Positions 15,672-22,881 of a stretch of 28,024 nt of DNA are shown here, piece after piece (position 1 is the first letter of the stretch; every line of letters starts with the position of its first letter). This DNA comes from a virus. The notes under the pieces are model-generated. The model did not search any database. It saw only the letters and a list, made by a program, of their open reading frames with translations, and had not been told where the DNA came from. Both the position numbers and the translations under genes were made by a program. The stretch covers positions 1 through 28,024 of the IMG/VR virus record IMGVR_UViG_3300048838_000822; one strand, given 5' to 3'.

Positions 15672-16357
15672 TGATTGCGCACCCAGGATAGGTTCGAATG
15701 CCACGGTTTTGCATCGCCGTTGAACTGCACCAAGCACGCATCAGTCGGCAACGGTTTTTTCCCATTGGCCAAATCACGAATGCTGTAGATACCAGAGTTC
15801 ATCGGATACACCGGCACACGGGCCGCGAGCTTGTAGCTGATCCATGCCTGGTCGGACCCGCGAAAACCAGCGTCACGCGCAGCCGCAATCGACACTTCTC
15901 CGGCGAAGTCGTCGAACACCTCGCGATGCGCGCCGGGCGTCATCAAATACAATCCGCCGCCGATCCGCTTTTGCTGCGCTGGCCCCCAGTTTGCAATCGG
16001 ACGCCAGCCTACGAACGGCTCATCTCGATCGACCAAATGCTGAATGCTGCGCACGACAACGAGATCAATATCGACAAGCAACACACGCTCGCCGAGACAT
16101 CGCGCCTCATCAGAAAACATCCATAGTCTGCGATAGCAAGATGGAAACCTGCCACCTTCCGGCGTCAACAATTCACCGAGCGCAAGCGCTGCATCCGGCA
16201 TCGGCAACACTTCCACATCAGACGAGAATCCGTACTCATCGCTGATGCAAACGAACCGATGCGCGCCCAAGTGACGGCGCATCGTCGACGCCAGTACATT
16301 AACGTGCGCCGGTTGATAGTTGCGCCCGCCCCATAGCCAGCAGCAAACCGTCAACAA
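15662..16357 (-). CDS. GT8-like glycosyltransferase
   Basis: 231 residues. The motif ERVLLVDIDLVVVRSI has the DxD of GT-A enzymes, and the overall plan resembles GT family 8: N-terminal LTVCCWLWGGR with Tyr/His, an RLWMFSDEARCLG helix, GGGLYLMTPG, GSDQAWISY, and VQFNGDAKPWH with the late His. Retaining GT8 enzymes use UDP-sugars, but phage relatives are not characterised. The start is TTG at 16357 (GAGG ten bases upstream) or the adjacent TTG at 16354, which overlaps the upstream stop as TTGA. The stop overlaps the methyltransferase. Substrate is unknown; a virion protein or host surface glycan are both possible. Confidence 0.78.
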   Translation of the reverse strand: MLTVCCWLWGGRNYQPAHVNVLASTMRRHLGAHRFVCISDEYGFSSDVEVLPMPDAALALGELLTPEGGRFPSCYRRLWMFSDEARCLGERVLLVDIDLVVVRSIQHLVDRDEPFVGWRPIANWGPAQQKRIGGGLYLMTPGAHREVFDDFAGEVSIAAARDAGFRGSDQAWISYKLAARVPVYPMNSGIYSIRDLANGKKPLPTDACLVQFNGDAKPWHSNLSWVRNHWR

Positions 16358-17145
16358 AGCCGCAATGCCTCGCGCAAATCAACGCGCTCAAATCCGAGTA
16401 GCGCGGTTTCGCGCGTCGCGTTCACAGCCTCGACGCCAGCCTCGCGCAAGTCTTTCGCCAGCACCTTGAAACGAGCGATCCAACTCGCGAACGGCGACGT
16501 ATTGCGCAGGCCCTTCGGATGGTCGCCGTGCCAATGCGACCGCCCGCCGGTACGCTGCATGTCGTAGCCGAGCAGGATGATCCTGCGCGCACCAAAAAGG
16601 TACGCCATGTTTACGGCTTGATAACCGCTATTCCCGCCCAGGTGCATGACCTTGCGCCCAAGCCCAGGTTTTGCGTCACTCGGCATCTCGTGCAACCGGT
16701 GCTTCTTCGCTGCAAAGTTTTGCAGCGTCCACGGTTCGCCAGCGAACGATTCGCGTACGTCCTGAATGTGCAGATTCCACCATGCCGCGTCGCAGGCATA
16801 CAGCACGTCAGCCCACGGCGCGGCCTTGTACGTCGTGTTGACGACGATCACTCGGCGCGGTTCGCGCACGGGCGCGGTGCGCCATTCCTCCACGAGCGAG
16901 ACATCATCAATCGTCAGACTCGGGCCGCTCGCGATACATACGATGACCGATCCTGGCCAGCGACCAAGCGCATCTGGTTGTTTATGCTCCGGCGGATCAG
17001 GCAACATCGCCACTTCGCGCACCAGTCCGCCGCGCGCCAATTCTGCTATGTACCTGTCACGCGCGACGATCTTTTGACCGTTGCGCACAAACTGCTGCGT
17101 GTCGGATCGCCGAAACGCACGCATTGCGATGGCAACCTTGTCCAT
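16351..17145 (-). CDS. MptE-like (DUF115-type) protein with a small N-terminal phage domain
   Basis: 264 residues in two parts. Residues 1-45 (AFRRSDTQQFVRNGQKIVAR, then ELARGGLVREV) resemble the short beta-rich module found as free proteins near phage head genes (DUF7210-like, from memory). Residues 60-264 have a nucleotide-binding plan like the 6-hydroxymethylpterin diphosphokinase MptE-like family: GSVIVCIASGPSLT, then HLGGNSGYQAVNMAYLFGA, IILLGYDMQ and HWHGDHP. Such proteins are often labelled morphogenetic in phages, and relatives occur in glycan and flagellin modification clusters. The ATG at 17145 has no clear Shine-Dalgarno and lies 20 bases beyond the terminator that follows the capsid gene. 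First gene of the cassette. Confidence 0.72.
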   Translation of the reverse strand: MDKVAIAMRAFRRSDTQQFVRNGQKIVARDRYIAELARGGLVREVAMLPDPPEHKQPDALGRWPGSVIVCIASGPSLTIDDVSLVEEWRTAPVREPRRVIVVNTTYKAAPWADVLYACDAAWWNLHIQDVRESFAGEPWTLQNFAAKKHRLHEMPSDAKPGLGRKVMHLGGNSGYQAVNMAYLFGARRIILLGYDMQRTGGRSHWHGDHPKGLRNTSPFASWIARFKVLAKDLREAGVEAVNATRETALLGFERVDLREALRLC

Positions 17146-17165
17146 GTTTTCGTTGTCTAGGGTAG

Positions 17166-17195
17166 AAAAAAGCGAGGCGACCGAAGTCGCCCCGC
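17166..17195 (-). terminator. Intrinsic terminator after the major capsid gene
   Basis: On the minus strand GCGGGGCGAC, tetraloop TTCG, GTCGCCTCGC form a 10-bp stem (one G-U pair) at 17172-17195, followed by six T. The UUCG loop is exceptionally stable. It starts 22 bases after the capsid stop, so capsid mRNA should be terminated or 3'-stabilised here unless antiterminated. Confidence 0.9.
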
Positions 17196-17216
17196 AACCC
17201 TGCCATCAACCACCGA

Positions 17217-18386
17217 TCAACCCGAAGTGCCGTCCACGTTGCCATGCACGAACGCAAGCGGGCGCTTCACCGCCAGCCCGATCCGCTCCTCGAACAGAAT
17301 CGACACCATGTTCATGATGAAGTCGTCCTCGTTCTCGGTGCTCAGGAACACAGACGCCGACATCCGATCAAAGATCGATGCCGCAGTCGCAAACGCGCCG
17401 ACGAGAAATTCGCCAGGCGGCAGCGCGTCCGACTCGATAACCGGCAGACCCCACAGCCGCGCCGGAGCGCCACTCGTCGCGACGCTGAACTGATACCGAT
17501 TCTCCATGTCCTTGAGCAGCTCGATTGCCGCCCAATCTTCCGGATTCAAAACGATACCAGTTGCAGAGTAGAACGATTGCCGCACCTGCAGAATCGCACG
17601 CCGGATCACGTCGACTTGCTGGTCGCCAGACACGACCATCGACACGTCGAAGTTCGTTGCCTGCGGAATCAGCCCCAGGATGTTGATGCCGGTTCCGTCG
17701 CCCGACATGAGCTGATCTTCCTCGACCTGACGCAGCATCTCCATGCCCTCGAAGTCGATCTCCGCACGCAGACGTGCGAAGTCTTGCAGCACTTCGCTTG
17801 ACGTTTTGAAGTAGTGCGCGATTTTGCGAATCGGCGTTTCCTTCCGGTCATACGTCAACTCGGACTTCGGCTTCTCGCCACCTTCCGAAACGACATCGGC
17901 ACGATTCGTCCTGACGTTAGTCTGCACCCACTCGACCAGATTGCTGTTGACAGGCACGGTCGGAATCAGCGTGCGGATCATTCGCGGGCGATACGGATTC
18001 GACACCAGCTCGGGATCGCGATAAGACCAGATTCCGTCGCCGGCCGAAGCTGCGTCGCTCGTAATGTCCTTGAGTTCCACCGGCGCAGACTGCCCCTTTT
18101 TCTGCTTGCGCGAAGCGAACTCTTTGAACTGATCCGACTCCGTGCAAATCTGGCCAATCGACTTGCGCTGCTGTTTGCCCCCGGTGTCGCGCACGCTCGT
18201 CTGCTCCAGCGCCTCAAGCCGAGCCTCGATCGCGCGGCCCTTCTCGGACAGCGCGGCGATCTCGTTCTTTGTCGCATCAGCAACCTTGCCATGCTCCTTC
18301 AACTCAGCATCGCTGCGAGCAATCGCCGCGGTCAGCGCCTCGGTGTGTTCCTTGAGAACGCCGAGGATTTGGTCTTTCACGTCCAT
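17217..18386 (-). CDS. Major capsid protein, HK97 fold, with delta domain
   Basis: 389 residues. Residues 1-65 are a charged coiled coil (VLKEHTEALTAAIARSDAEL), which acts as the internal scaffolding (delta) domain. A linker with Lys-rich KQKKGQSAPVELK (about 93-105) is a plausible processing site for the prohead protease. The remainder is the HK97 fold: RTLIPTVPVNSNLVEWVQ (N-arm and E-loop), KIAHYFKTSSEVLQDF, the spine helix with MEMLRQVEEDQLMSGDG, and the A-domain GIVLNPEDWAAIELLKD and LWGLPVIESDALPPGEFLVG. It polymerises into the icosahedral shell. The gene follows the protease and is followed by a strong terminator. Confidence 0.94.
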   Translation of the reverse strand: MDVKDQILGVLKEHTEALTAAIARSDAELKEHGKVADATKNEIAALSEKGRAIEARLEALEQTSVRDTGGKQQRKSIGQICTESDQFKEFASRKQKKGQSAPVELKDITSDAASAGDGIWSYRDPELVSNPYRPRMIRTLIPTVPVNSNLVEWVQTNVRTNRADVVSEGGEKPKSELTYDRKETPIRKIAHYFKTSSEVLQDFARLRAEIDFEGMEMLRQVEEDQLMSGDGTGINILGLIPQATNFDVSMVVSGDQQVDVIRRAILQVRQSFYSATGIVLNPEDWAAIELLKDMENRYQFSVATSGAPARLWGLPVIESDALPPGEFLVGAFATAASIFDRMSASVFLSTENEDDFIMNMVSILFEERIGLAVKRPLAFVHGNVDGTSG

Positions 18387-18397
18387 CGCATTTACCC

Positions 18398-19054
18398 CTA
18401 AGTCTGTTTGAGAGCGGCCAGAATGTCGGCCAATTCGTTCGCCGTTTCGCTGGCAGACTCACTCCGCAGCAGATGCGACAGTCCGCGCGAGGCGATCGCG
18501 ACGGCCTGGGTTTTCGAGAATCCTGCCTCACGCAAGAATTTCTCGAATGTCCTGAGATCGGGAAGGTCGCCATTACACAGCGCCGACTTAACCGCGTCGA
18601 TCTGCGCGGCCTCGTTCGCCGGAAATGTGACGAGCGAACCTTCCCAAAGTTTGATTTTGGTGAGCTTGCGAATGCGATTGGTCTTATCCCATTCCTCGCC
18701 AATCGTTTCGTAGCCGATCGACATGCCGGATACGACCTTGTGCTTAACGAGCGCATGAGCCTCGCGCGCACGCGCGACTTCTTCGACTAGCATTCGCCCT
18801 TCGACGTATAGGCCGTTCGTGTCCTCGCGCATCTTCGTAAACGGCCCGATCGGCTCTACTGACATGTGCTGCCAGAGCACCGGCGGCAGGCGACCTTTCG
18901 CGTTCCACTCGGCAAGCGATTCAGCGAACGCACCAGGAACAACAATGTCTCGATAGGCGTCGAGCACGTTAAACACCGATAGATAGCCGGAGAACTCGCC
19001 GGTTTTCTCTACGGCCTTAACCTCGAACGGAAATGTCTTGTGCTCGATCTTCAT
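18398..19054 (-). CDS. Prohead protease, HK97 gp4-like (S78 family)
   Basis: 218 residues. The N-terminal GEFSGYLSVFNVLDAYRDIV, the His-containing PPVLWQHMS, and the Ser motif VVSGMSIGYE are those of the HK97-type serine protease with a His-Ser catalytic pair. It cleaves the capsid delta domains and then itself. The C-terminal 70 residues (from FEKFLREAGFSKTQAVAIAS) are the usual helical tail. I chose ATG 19054 (GAGGG upstream) because it begins at the conserved start. An ATG at 19168 exists in frame but the extra 38 residues are the antiframe reading of the small gene at 19074-19190. It ends 12 bases before the capsid start. Confidence 0.92.
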   Translation of the reverse strand: MKIEHKTFPFEVKAVEKTGEFSGYLSVFNVLDAYRDIVVPGAFAESLAEWNAKGRLPPVLWQHMSVEPIGPFTKMREDTNGLYVEGRMLVEEVARAREAHALVKHKVVSGMSIGYETIGEEWDKTNRIRKLTKIKLWEGSLVTFPANEAAQIDAVKSALCNGDLPDLRTFEKFLREAGFSKTQAVAIASRGLSHLLRSESASETANELADILAALKQT

Positions 19055-19073
19055 AGTCAACCCTCGTTTCGGC

Positions 19074-19190
19074 TCACGCCATGACTGCGTGGATAACCTC
19101 GGCATGAGTGCCATCGCCCATGTCGCGAAAACGCTTGACGATCTGAACACCACCGATAGGTGAGCCAATCGGAATCAATACGTCAGCCAT
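19074..19190 (-). CDS. 38-residue protein between portal and protease genes
   Basis: Translated by hand it begins MADVLIPIGSPIGGVQ and contains IVKRFRDMGDGTHAEV before ending HAVMA. I recall the VKRFRDMGDGTHAEV string as recurring at this locus or at the start of other proteins in phages of proteobacteria, so selection is likely. The ATG overlaps the portal stop by 8 bases and the stop lies 19 bases before the protease ATG, which fits a real gene in a tightly packed operon. No function is known. It may be a small virion or assembly factor. No signal or membrane segment is visible. Confidence 0.72.
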   Translation of the reverse strand: MADVLIPIGSPIGGVQIVKRFRDMGDGTHAEVIHAVMA

Positions 19191-20433
19191 TTTCGCCAAC
19201 TCCAGGTTCCTCGCCGATCCGATCCAGCGGCATTAGATTGACCTGCACCGTATACACGTCGCCACCATCAATCGGCGGCAGGTTTTCCAAGCGCCGAACC
19301 TCGTTGCGCGACATGTAGCCGTTCTGGAGCGCGGTCGAGTAGAACGCGCTTCGGCCGGCGGTATCCGCACGTAGCAATCCCTCGACCGCAAACTCGGCGT
19401 AATAGCGCAATGCTTCTTCCGCGGTGAACAGGCTTTTCGCAATCTCCTGCTCTATCCGTTTTAGTAACGGTCGCAATCCGTACTGCAGGAACCATCGGTT
19501 CAACGACTCTGCCGATGACGCCCACGATGACGCCTTGTCACCAGCAGAAAGCATGACCGCTGGCACGCCGAACCATCGGCAAATTTCCTCGATCGAAAAC
19601 GAACGAGACTCAAGTAGTTGCGCATCGGACGGATTGATGCCGATAGTGCCGGCTTTCATCCCGCCTTCCAGCAACGGTGATTTGCCGGCGTTCATCGCGC
19701 CTGTTAGCTCGCGAAGATTTTCTCGAAACTGCGTGCGCTGCTCTTTCGTAAGCACACGATCCATCGAGTAATAGACCGTCGGCAGCAGCCCGGATTTGAA
19801 TGTGCGTGCCGCCGCACCATTCGCAGCAAGCGCGGCGCCGTACATCTCCATTCCGTAGCGAATCGCCGACATGCCCCACCGCGATTGCAACGTGAAACCT
19901 GGCAGGTGAAAAACGTTTGTTTCGGGAATCTCGCGCGGACGCCCGTCGTCGTCGATGTAGTCGAACACGTAACTACCAGCCGGAGACCTGCGCCACGCGA
20001 CGCGCTCTGGATGCAGCGGCACGAGCGACACGACGCGCCCACCGACCGTGCGCTTTTCTGCAAACGCATTGCCAGAAAGCAGGGCGGCTGCAACCATGCC
20101 TTCCCAATACACCGTCGGCGTTTGATCGGCATTCGGCCGTACTGACAACAACCGTGCGACCGGATGATTAACGACTTCGGTCCTGCCGGCTGGCGTGCGC
20201 TCATACACACCGAGCGGCAGCGTCGCAACTGTTTGCGACACAAGACGTACGCACGCCATGACCGTTGGTATCGTCAGCGCACGATCAATCGTTACACGCT
20301 CGCCTGACTCTGACTCGCCGCCGTACAGCGCGCGCCATTGATCAATGTCGCGCAGGCTAAAACCGAGCCAGTTCAGCACCGCCGATTTGATGCGCCCCGG
20401 CCGCGCGACTTTGTGTTCTTTGGCCATGATCAC
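19183..20433 (-). CDS. Portal protein, HK97 gp3-like
   Basis: 416 residues. Typical motifs of the HK97-type phage portal family are present: VTIDRALTIPTVMACVRLVS, TLPLGVYER, GNAFAEKRTVGGRVVSLVPLHPERV, NVFHLPGF, and the late VPAVMLSAGDKASSWASSAE with LRPLLKRIEQEI. It forms the dodecameric ring at one vertex through which DNA is packaged. The first possible start is GTG at 20433, overlapping the terminase stop as GTGA; an ATG at 20427 removes two residues. The stop overlaps the 38-residue protein. Length and motif order are normal. Confidence 0.94.
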   Translation of the reverse strand: MIMAKEHKVARPGRIKSAVLNWLGFSLRDIDQWRALYGGESESGERVTIDRALTIPTVMACVRLVSQTVATLPLGVYERTPAGRTEVVNHPVARLLSVRPNADQTPTVYWEGMVAAALLSGNAFAEKRTVGGRVVSLVPLHPERVAWRRSPAGSYVFDYIDDDGRPREIPETNVFHLPGFTLQSRWGMSAIRYGMEMYGAALAANGAAARTFKSGLLPTVYYSMDRVLTKEQRTQFRENLRELTGAMNAGKSPLLEGGMKAGTIGINPSDAQLLESRSFSIEEICRWFGVPAVMLSAGDKASSWASSAESLNRWFLQYGLRPLLKRIEQEIAKSLFTAEEALRYYAEFAVEGLLRADTAGRSAFYSTALQNGYMSRNEVRRLENLPPIDGGDVYTVQVNLMPLDRIGEEPGVGENG

Positions 20434-22109
20434 GCGATGATCGGATCGCCGAGGAACGGCGCAAGATCGGCCGGCGCAGGATTAAGCGACATCAGCGCAG
20501 CGGCATCGAACAGCGCCATTAACGGGTCGATCTTCGCGTAACCGGCAGCCTGCTTTGTGATCATGACTGCGTTCCCTCGCGGTTCGACTTTCGCGTTTCC
20601 GACACACCAGGACATCAGTGCCGAACCGCCGTGATGCAATTCACCGGACGCGAGCTTGCGTTCTACGGTTTTGATTGCGCTCTGCAATTTCCAACCCTGC
20701 GGAATGCCGATCACGGCATCCTGAGGAATGCTCGCTTCTACGAGCGCATCTAGAATTCCGCCGAGTCCGTGCGGATCAACACCGATCTTGTCGAGCAATC
20801 CCGCCTCGTGTATCCGCTGGCAAATTGCAACGACCTGCACAACGTCATCGCCGATACGATCCACGAACGTCAAATCACCGTCGCGTTCAAAGTCGCGGAA
20901 CCGCGACGCCTCGGATGCGCGCTGTTGCACGACGCTCGGATGCGCCCATGCGTGCGACCACGCCAACCATGCGTGCGTCTGCGCGTCGCGACCAATCACC
21001 GACAAGCCGAGCAGATCGTCCAGCCCGCCGCCGTCGATACCGATCGTCACGACTTCGCATCGTGCAAGCAACTGGTCAAGCGTGAGATCCGCAGAACCTT
21101 GCTGCTCCCAGAAGTTCGCGCCGGCCCAACGGTCGGACATCAACGCCAGGCCGATCTCGATATTCAGATGTTTTGCCAGGAATCCGCGCATGGATTCCTC
21201 GCCGGCGACTTCGGCCTTCGCGAACTCACGCTCTAGAAACTCGACATCAACCGATGCACCGAGATTCGGATTCGTCACATAGAACTTCGCCGGGTCGCGA
21301 TGCGCTTTCGCCTCGACCATCGTCGGCGGAAATTCGTAGAGCACCGGACAGAATTGCGGGTCTTTCACCGCACCGTCGCGCACGCTGCGCGCGTACTGCA
21401 GCTTTTGCCGGAACACTCCGGCCGGTGGATCGCTGCTCTGTGTCGTGAGCCAGATCACGCAACCTTCTGGCCGACTCGCTAGTCCACCGATCGCCTCACG
21501 CAGCATGTCCTCGGCGCGTGGCCACTTGCCGAACAGCCACAGCTCATCAACCAGTGTAACGATCCACTTTTTCCCAGCGATCGTTTCGCTGTCAGCAGCA
21601 ACCACCTGGAGCTTGGCTTTCGTTCCGCGATGCGTGATCGTGCGAATGTGATCCTGCACATGCAGTAATTCGCGCAACTCGTCGTCAGCCTTCACCGCAT
21701 CAGCGGCCGGCTTGAACGCATTGTTCGCGACCTCGACGGTCGGCGCGAGAATTCCAAACTCACCAGCATGCCGCCAATTGCGAATCAGGAACGTGAGCAT
21801 GAGCAAGCCGGCGGTCGTCGACTTGCTGTTCTTCTTCGAGATCAGCAAGAACCACTCACGCACCAAGCGCCGGCCAGCGTCCGGGTCATATGCGCCGAAC
21901 ACGCTCGCCGCAAACTCGCGCACCCACGGTCGCGCAATCTCACCGAATCGCGGCTGCTCCGGCATGTCCACAACGCGCAACTCATCGAGCACCGCAAGCG
22001 CGCTATCGGCCTCCGCCGGGAACAGCGGCGCAAACGGAATCAGCGATTCGCCAGCAACGACACGCCGCTCCCAATCCGGCAGCGCAGTTGTCCACGCACC
22101 ATCAGCCAC
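20430..22109 (-). CDS. terL: Terminase large subunit
   Basis: 559 residues, Terminase_1 (HK97 gp2/T4 gp17-type) plan. In the ATPase half, the adenine-binding region is followed by a Walker-A-like SKKNSKST (about residues 91-98), which departs from the normal GxxxxGK(S/T) and agrees with the KKNGKS-type loop of this family except that Ser replaces Gly. Walker B is IVTLVDELW (about 183-191), followed by coupling motif IWLTTQSSDPP. The RNase-H-like nuclease has acidic residues in VVTIGIDGGGLDDLLG (about 353-368) and KIGVDPHGLGG (about 441-451), and a final FDAAALM. It cuts concatemers and pumps DNA into the prohead. The ATG overlaps the small terminase by 8 bases. Confidence 0.94.
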   Translation of the reverse strand: MADGAWTTALPDWERRVVAGESLIPFAPLFPAEADSALAVLDELRVVDMPEQPRFGEIARPWVREFAASVFGAYDPDAGRRLVREWFLLISKKNSKSTTAGLLMLTFLIRNWRHAGEFGILAPTVEVANNAFKPAADAVKADDELRELLHVQDHIRTITHRGTKAKLQVVAADSETIAGKKWIVTLVDELWLFGKWPRAEDMLREAIGGLASRPEGCVIWLTTQSSDPPAGVFRQKLQYARSVRDGAVKDPQFCPVLYEFPPTMVEAKAHRDPAKFYVTNPNLGASVDVEFLEREFAKAEVAGEESMRGFLAKHLNIEIGLALMSDRWAGANFWEQQGSADLTLDQLLARCEVVTIGIDGGGLDDLLGLSVIGRDAQTHAWLAWSHAWAHPSVVQQRASEASRFRDFERDGDLTFVDRIGDDVVQVVAICQRIHEAGLLDKIGVDPHGLGGILDALVEASIPQDAVIGIPQGWKLQSAIKTVERKLASGELHHGGSALMSWCVGNAKVEPRGNAVMITKQAAGYAKIDPLMALFDAAALMSLNPAPADLAPFLGDPIIA

Positions 22110-22416
22110 CGCTCACCAGCTTCAACGGCGGGCGCGAGAGCGCGAACTTTCCGCCCTGCATCAACTCGATCGCACGCGCTTCCTGTTCTTCCTTCTTCCC
22201 GCCATCAGCGCGCCGCGTATGCATGTATTGCGCCGCCGCGACCGCAGCACGCACACGCAATGCCGGCGCTGCATTCGGATCGTTTTGCACAGATAGCAGA
22301 AATTCCAATGGGTCTTGTCCAGGTGCCGCCGGCAGCATTGCCGGAGTCGGCTGGCGTTTCACCGTCGATCGCTTCGCCGGAGTCTTGCGCGGGCGCTTTA
22401 GCGTGGAATCAGTCAT
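22102..22416 (-). CDS. terS: Terminase small subunit
   Basis: 104 residues. After a basic tail (TDSTLKRPRKTPAKRS) comes the segment DPLEFLLSVQNDPNAAPALR followed by AAVAAAQYMHTRR, a pattern I know from small terminases that lie before HK97-type large terminases in proteobacterial phages. It would recognise the packaging site and load the large subunit. The ATG at 22416 has a very strong Shine-Dalgarno (AGGAGGG), so I reject the upstream in-frame start at 22473. The stop overlaps the large-subunit start by 8 bases. The recognition sequence may lie in the adjacent gap. Confidence 0.82.
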   Translation of the reverse strand: MTDSTLKRPRKTPAKRSTVKRQPTPAMLPAAPGQDPLEFLLSVQNDPNAAPALRVRAAVAAAQYMHTRRADGGKKEEQEARAIELMQGGKFALSRPPLKLVSGG

Positions 22417-22484
22417 CGCGACCGCCCTCCTATGGTGCAAACAGGACTTTTTTGTCCGAATGGGTAGGCGCAAGGTGAACGAGC

Positions 22485-22498
22485 CTCGCGCCCGCGAG
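22485..22498. repeat. Inverted repeat in the HNH-terminase gap
   Basis: CTCGCG-CC-CGCGAG is a perfect palindrome with 6-base arms in the 87-base gap between the HNH stop and terS. A second short dyad, GGAC-TTTTTT-GTCC, lies at 22443-22456. Neither looks like an intrinsic terminator on the minus strand. A cos or small-terminase binding site is possible but not shown. Confidence 0.45.
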
Positions 22499-22503
22499 CT
22501 TTC

Positions 22504-22803
22504 TTACCCCCTACCCGTCGCTCGCTCCGTCGCGGTCTTGCGCGCGTGACAGTCGTGGCACAACGGCTGCAGATTGTGATCCGCGTCTGCGCCGCCGGCT
22601 GCAATCGGGATGATGTGATCGATCTCGGTCGCAATCGTTGTGCGTCCGACTGCCTCGCAATGCACGCACAGGGGTTGCGCCGTGAACAATCGTTTACGAC
22701 GAAGTTGATTCGATGTGCCGCGCAGCCGGTAGTCCGGGTGATCACGCAATTGCTTTGCACGAGCGAGGTCGCGCGCAGGTGCGCGAGGTCGTAGAGTCTG
22801 CAT
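22504..22803 (-). CDS. HNH endonuclease, terminase-associated
   Basis: 99 residues. The HNH core is intact: Cys46-x2-Cys49, EIDHIIP with His63, the central Asn77 in DHNLQPLC, and Cys82-x2-Cys85 with His86 (CHDCHARKT). The four Cys bind a structural zinc and His63 is the likely general base. HNH proteins encoded beside the terminase in HK97-like phages act with it to cut cos ends (HK97 gp74 type), so this suggests cohesive-end packaging. The ATG at 22803 is the first ATG but lacks a clear Shine-Dalgarno; in-frame GTG at 22845 or TTG at 22851 are alternatives. Confidence 0.88.
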   Translation of the reverse strand: MQTLRPRAPARDLARAKQLRDHPDYRLRGTSNQLRRKRLFTAQPLCVHCEAVGRTTIATEIDHIIPIAAGGADADHNLQPLCHDCHARKTATERATGRG

Positions 22804-22821
22804 GTTTTGCTGGCGCGCCGA

Positions 22822-22858
22822 CCTGCCGTGTGGCAGGCGGATCACTCGCAAATGCGAG
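22822..22858. repeat. Two adjacent inverted repeats between the Q-like gene and HNH
   Basis: CCTGCC-GTGT-GGCAGG (22822-22837) and CTCGCA-AA-TGCGAG (22845-22858) are both perfect 6-bp-arm dyads, in a 78-base gap. There is no T-run, so these are not ordinary terminators. The place just after the antiterminator candidate is where a late promoter and Q-response site would be expected, but no clear -35/-10 pair is seen. Confidence 0.5.
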
Positions 22859-22881
22859 GCGCGGAGATGATGCGCGAGGTT

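Noticed and set aside
17814-18401. Plus-strand open frame of 195 codons opposite the capsid gene
   Set aside because: It lies wholly antisense to the major capsid gene, has no Shine-Dalgarno sequence and an Arg/His-rich composition typical of shadows in GC-rich DNA.
19055-19168. N-terminal extension of the prohead protease
   Set aside because: The conserved protease begins at 19054 with a good Shine-Dalgarno; the 38 extra codons are another frame of the small gene at 19074-19190.
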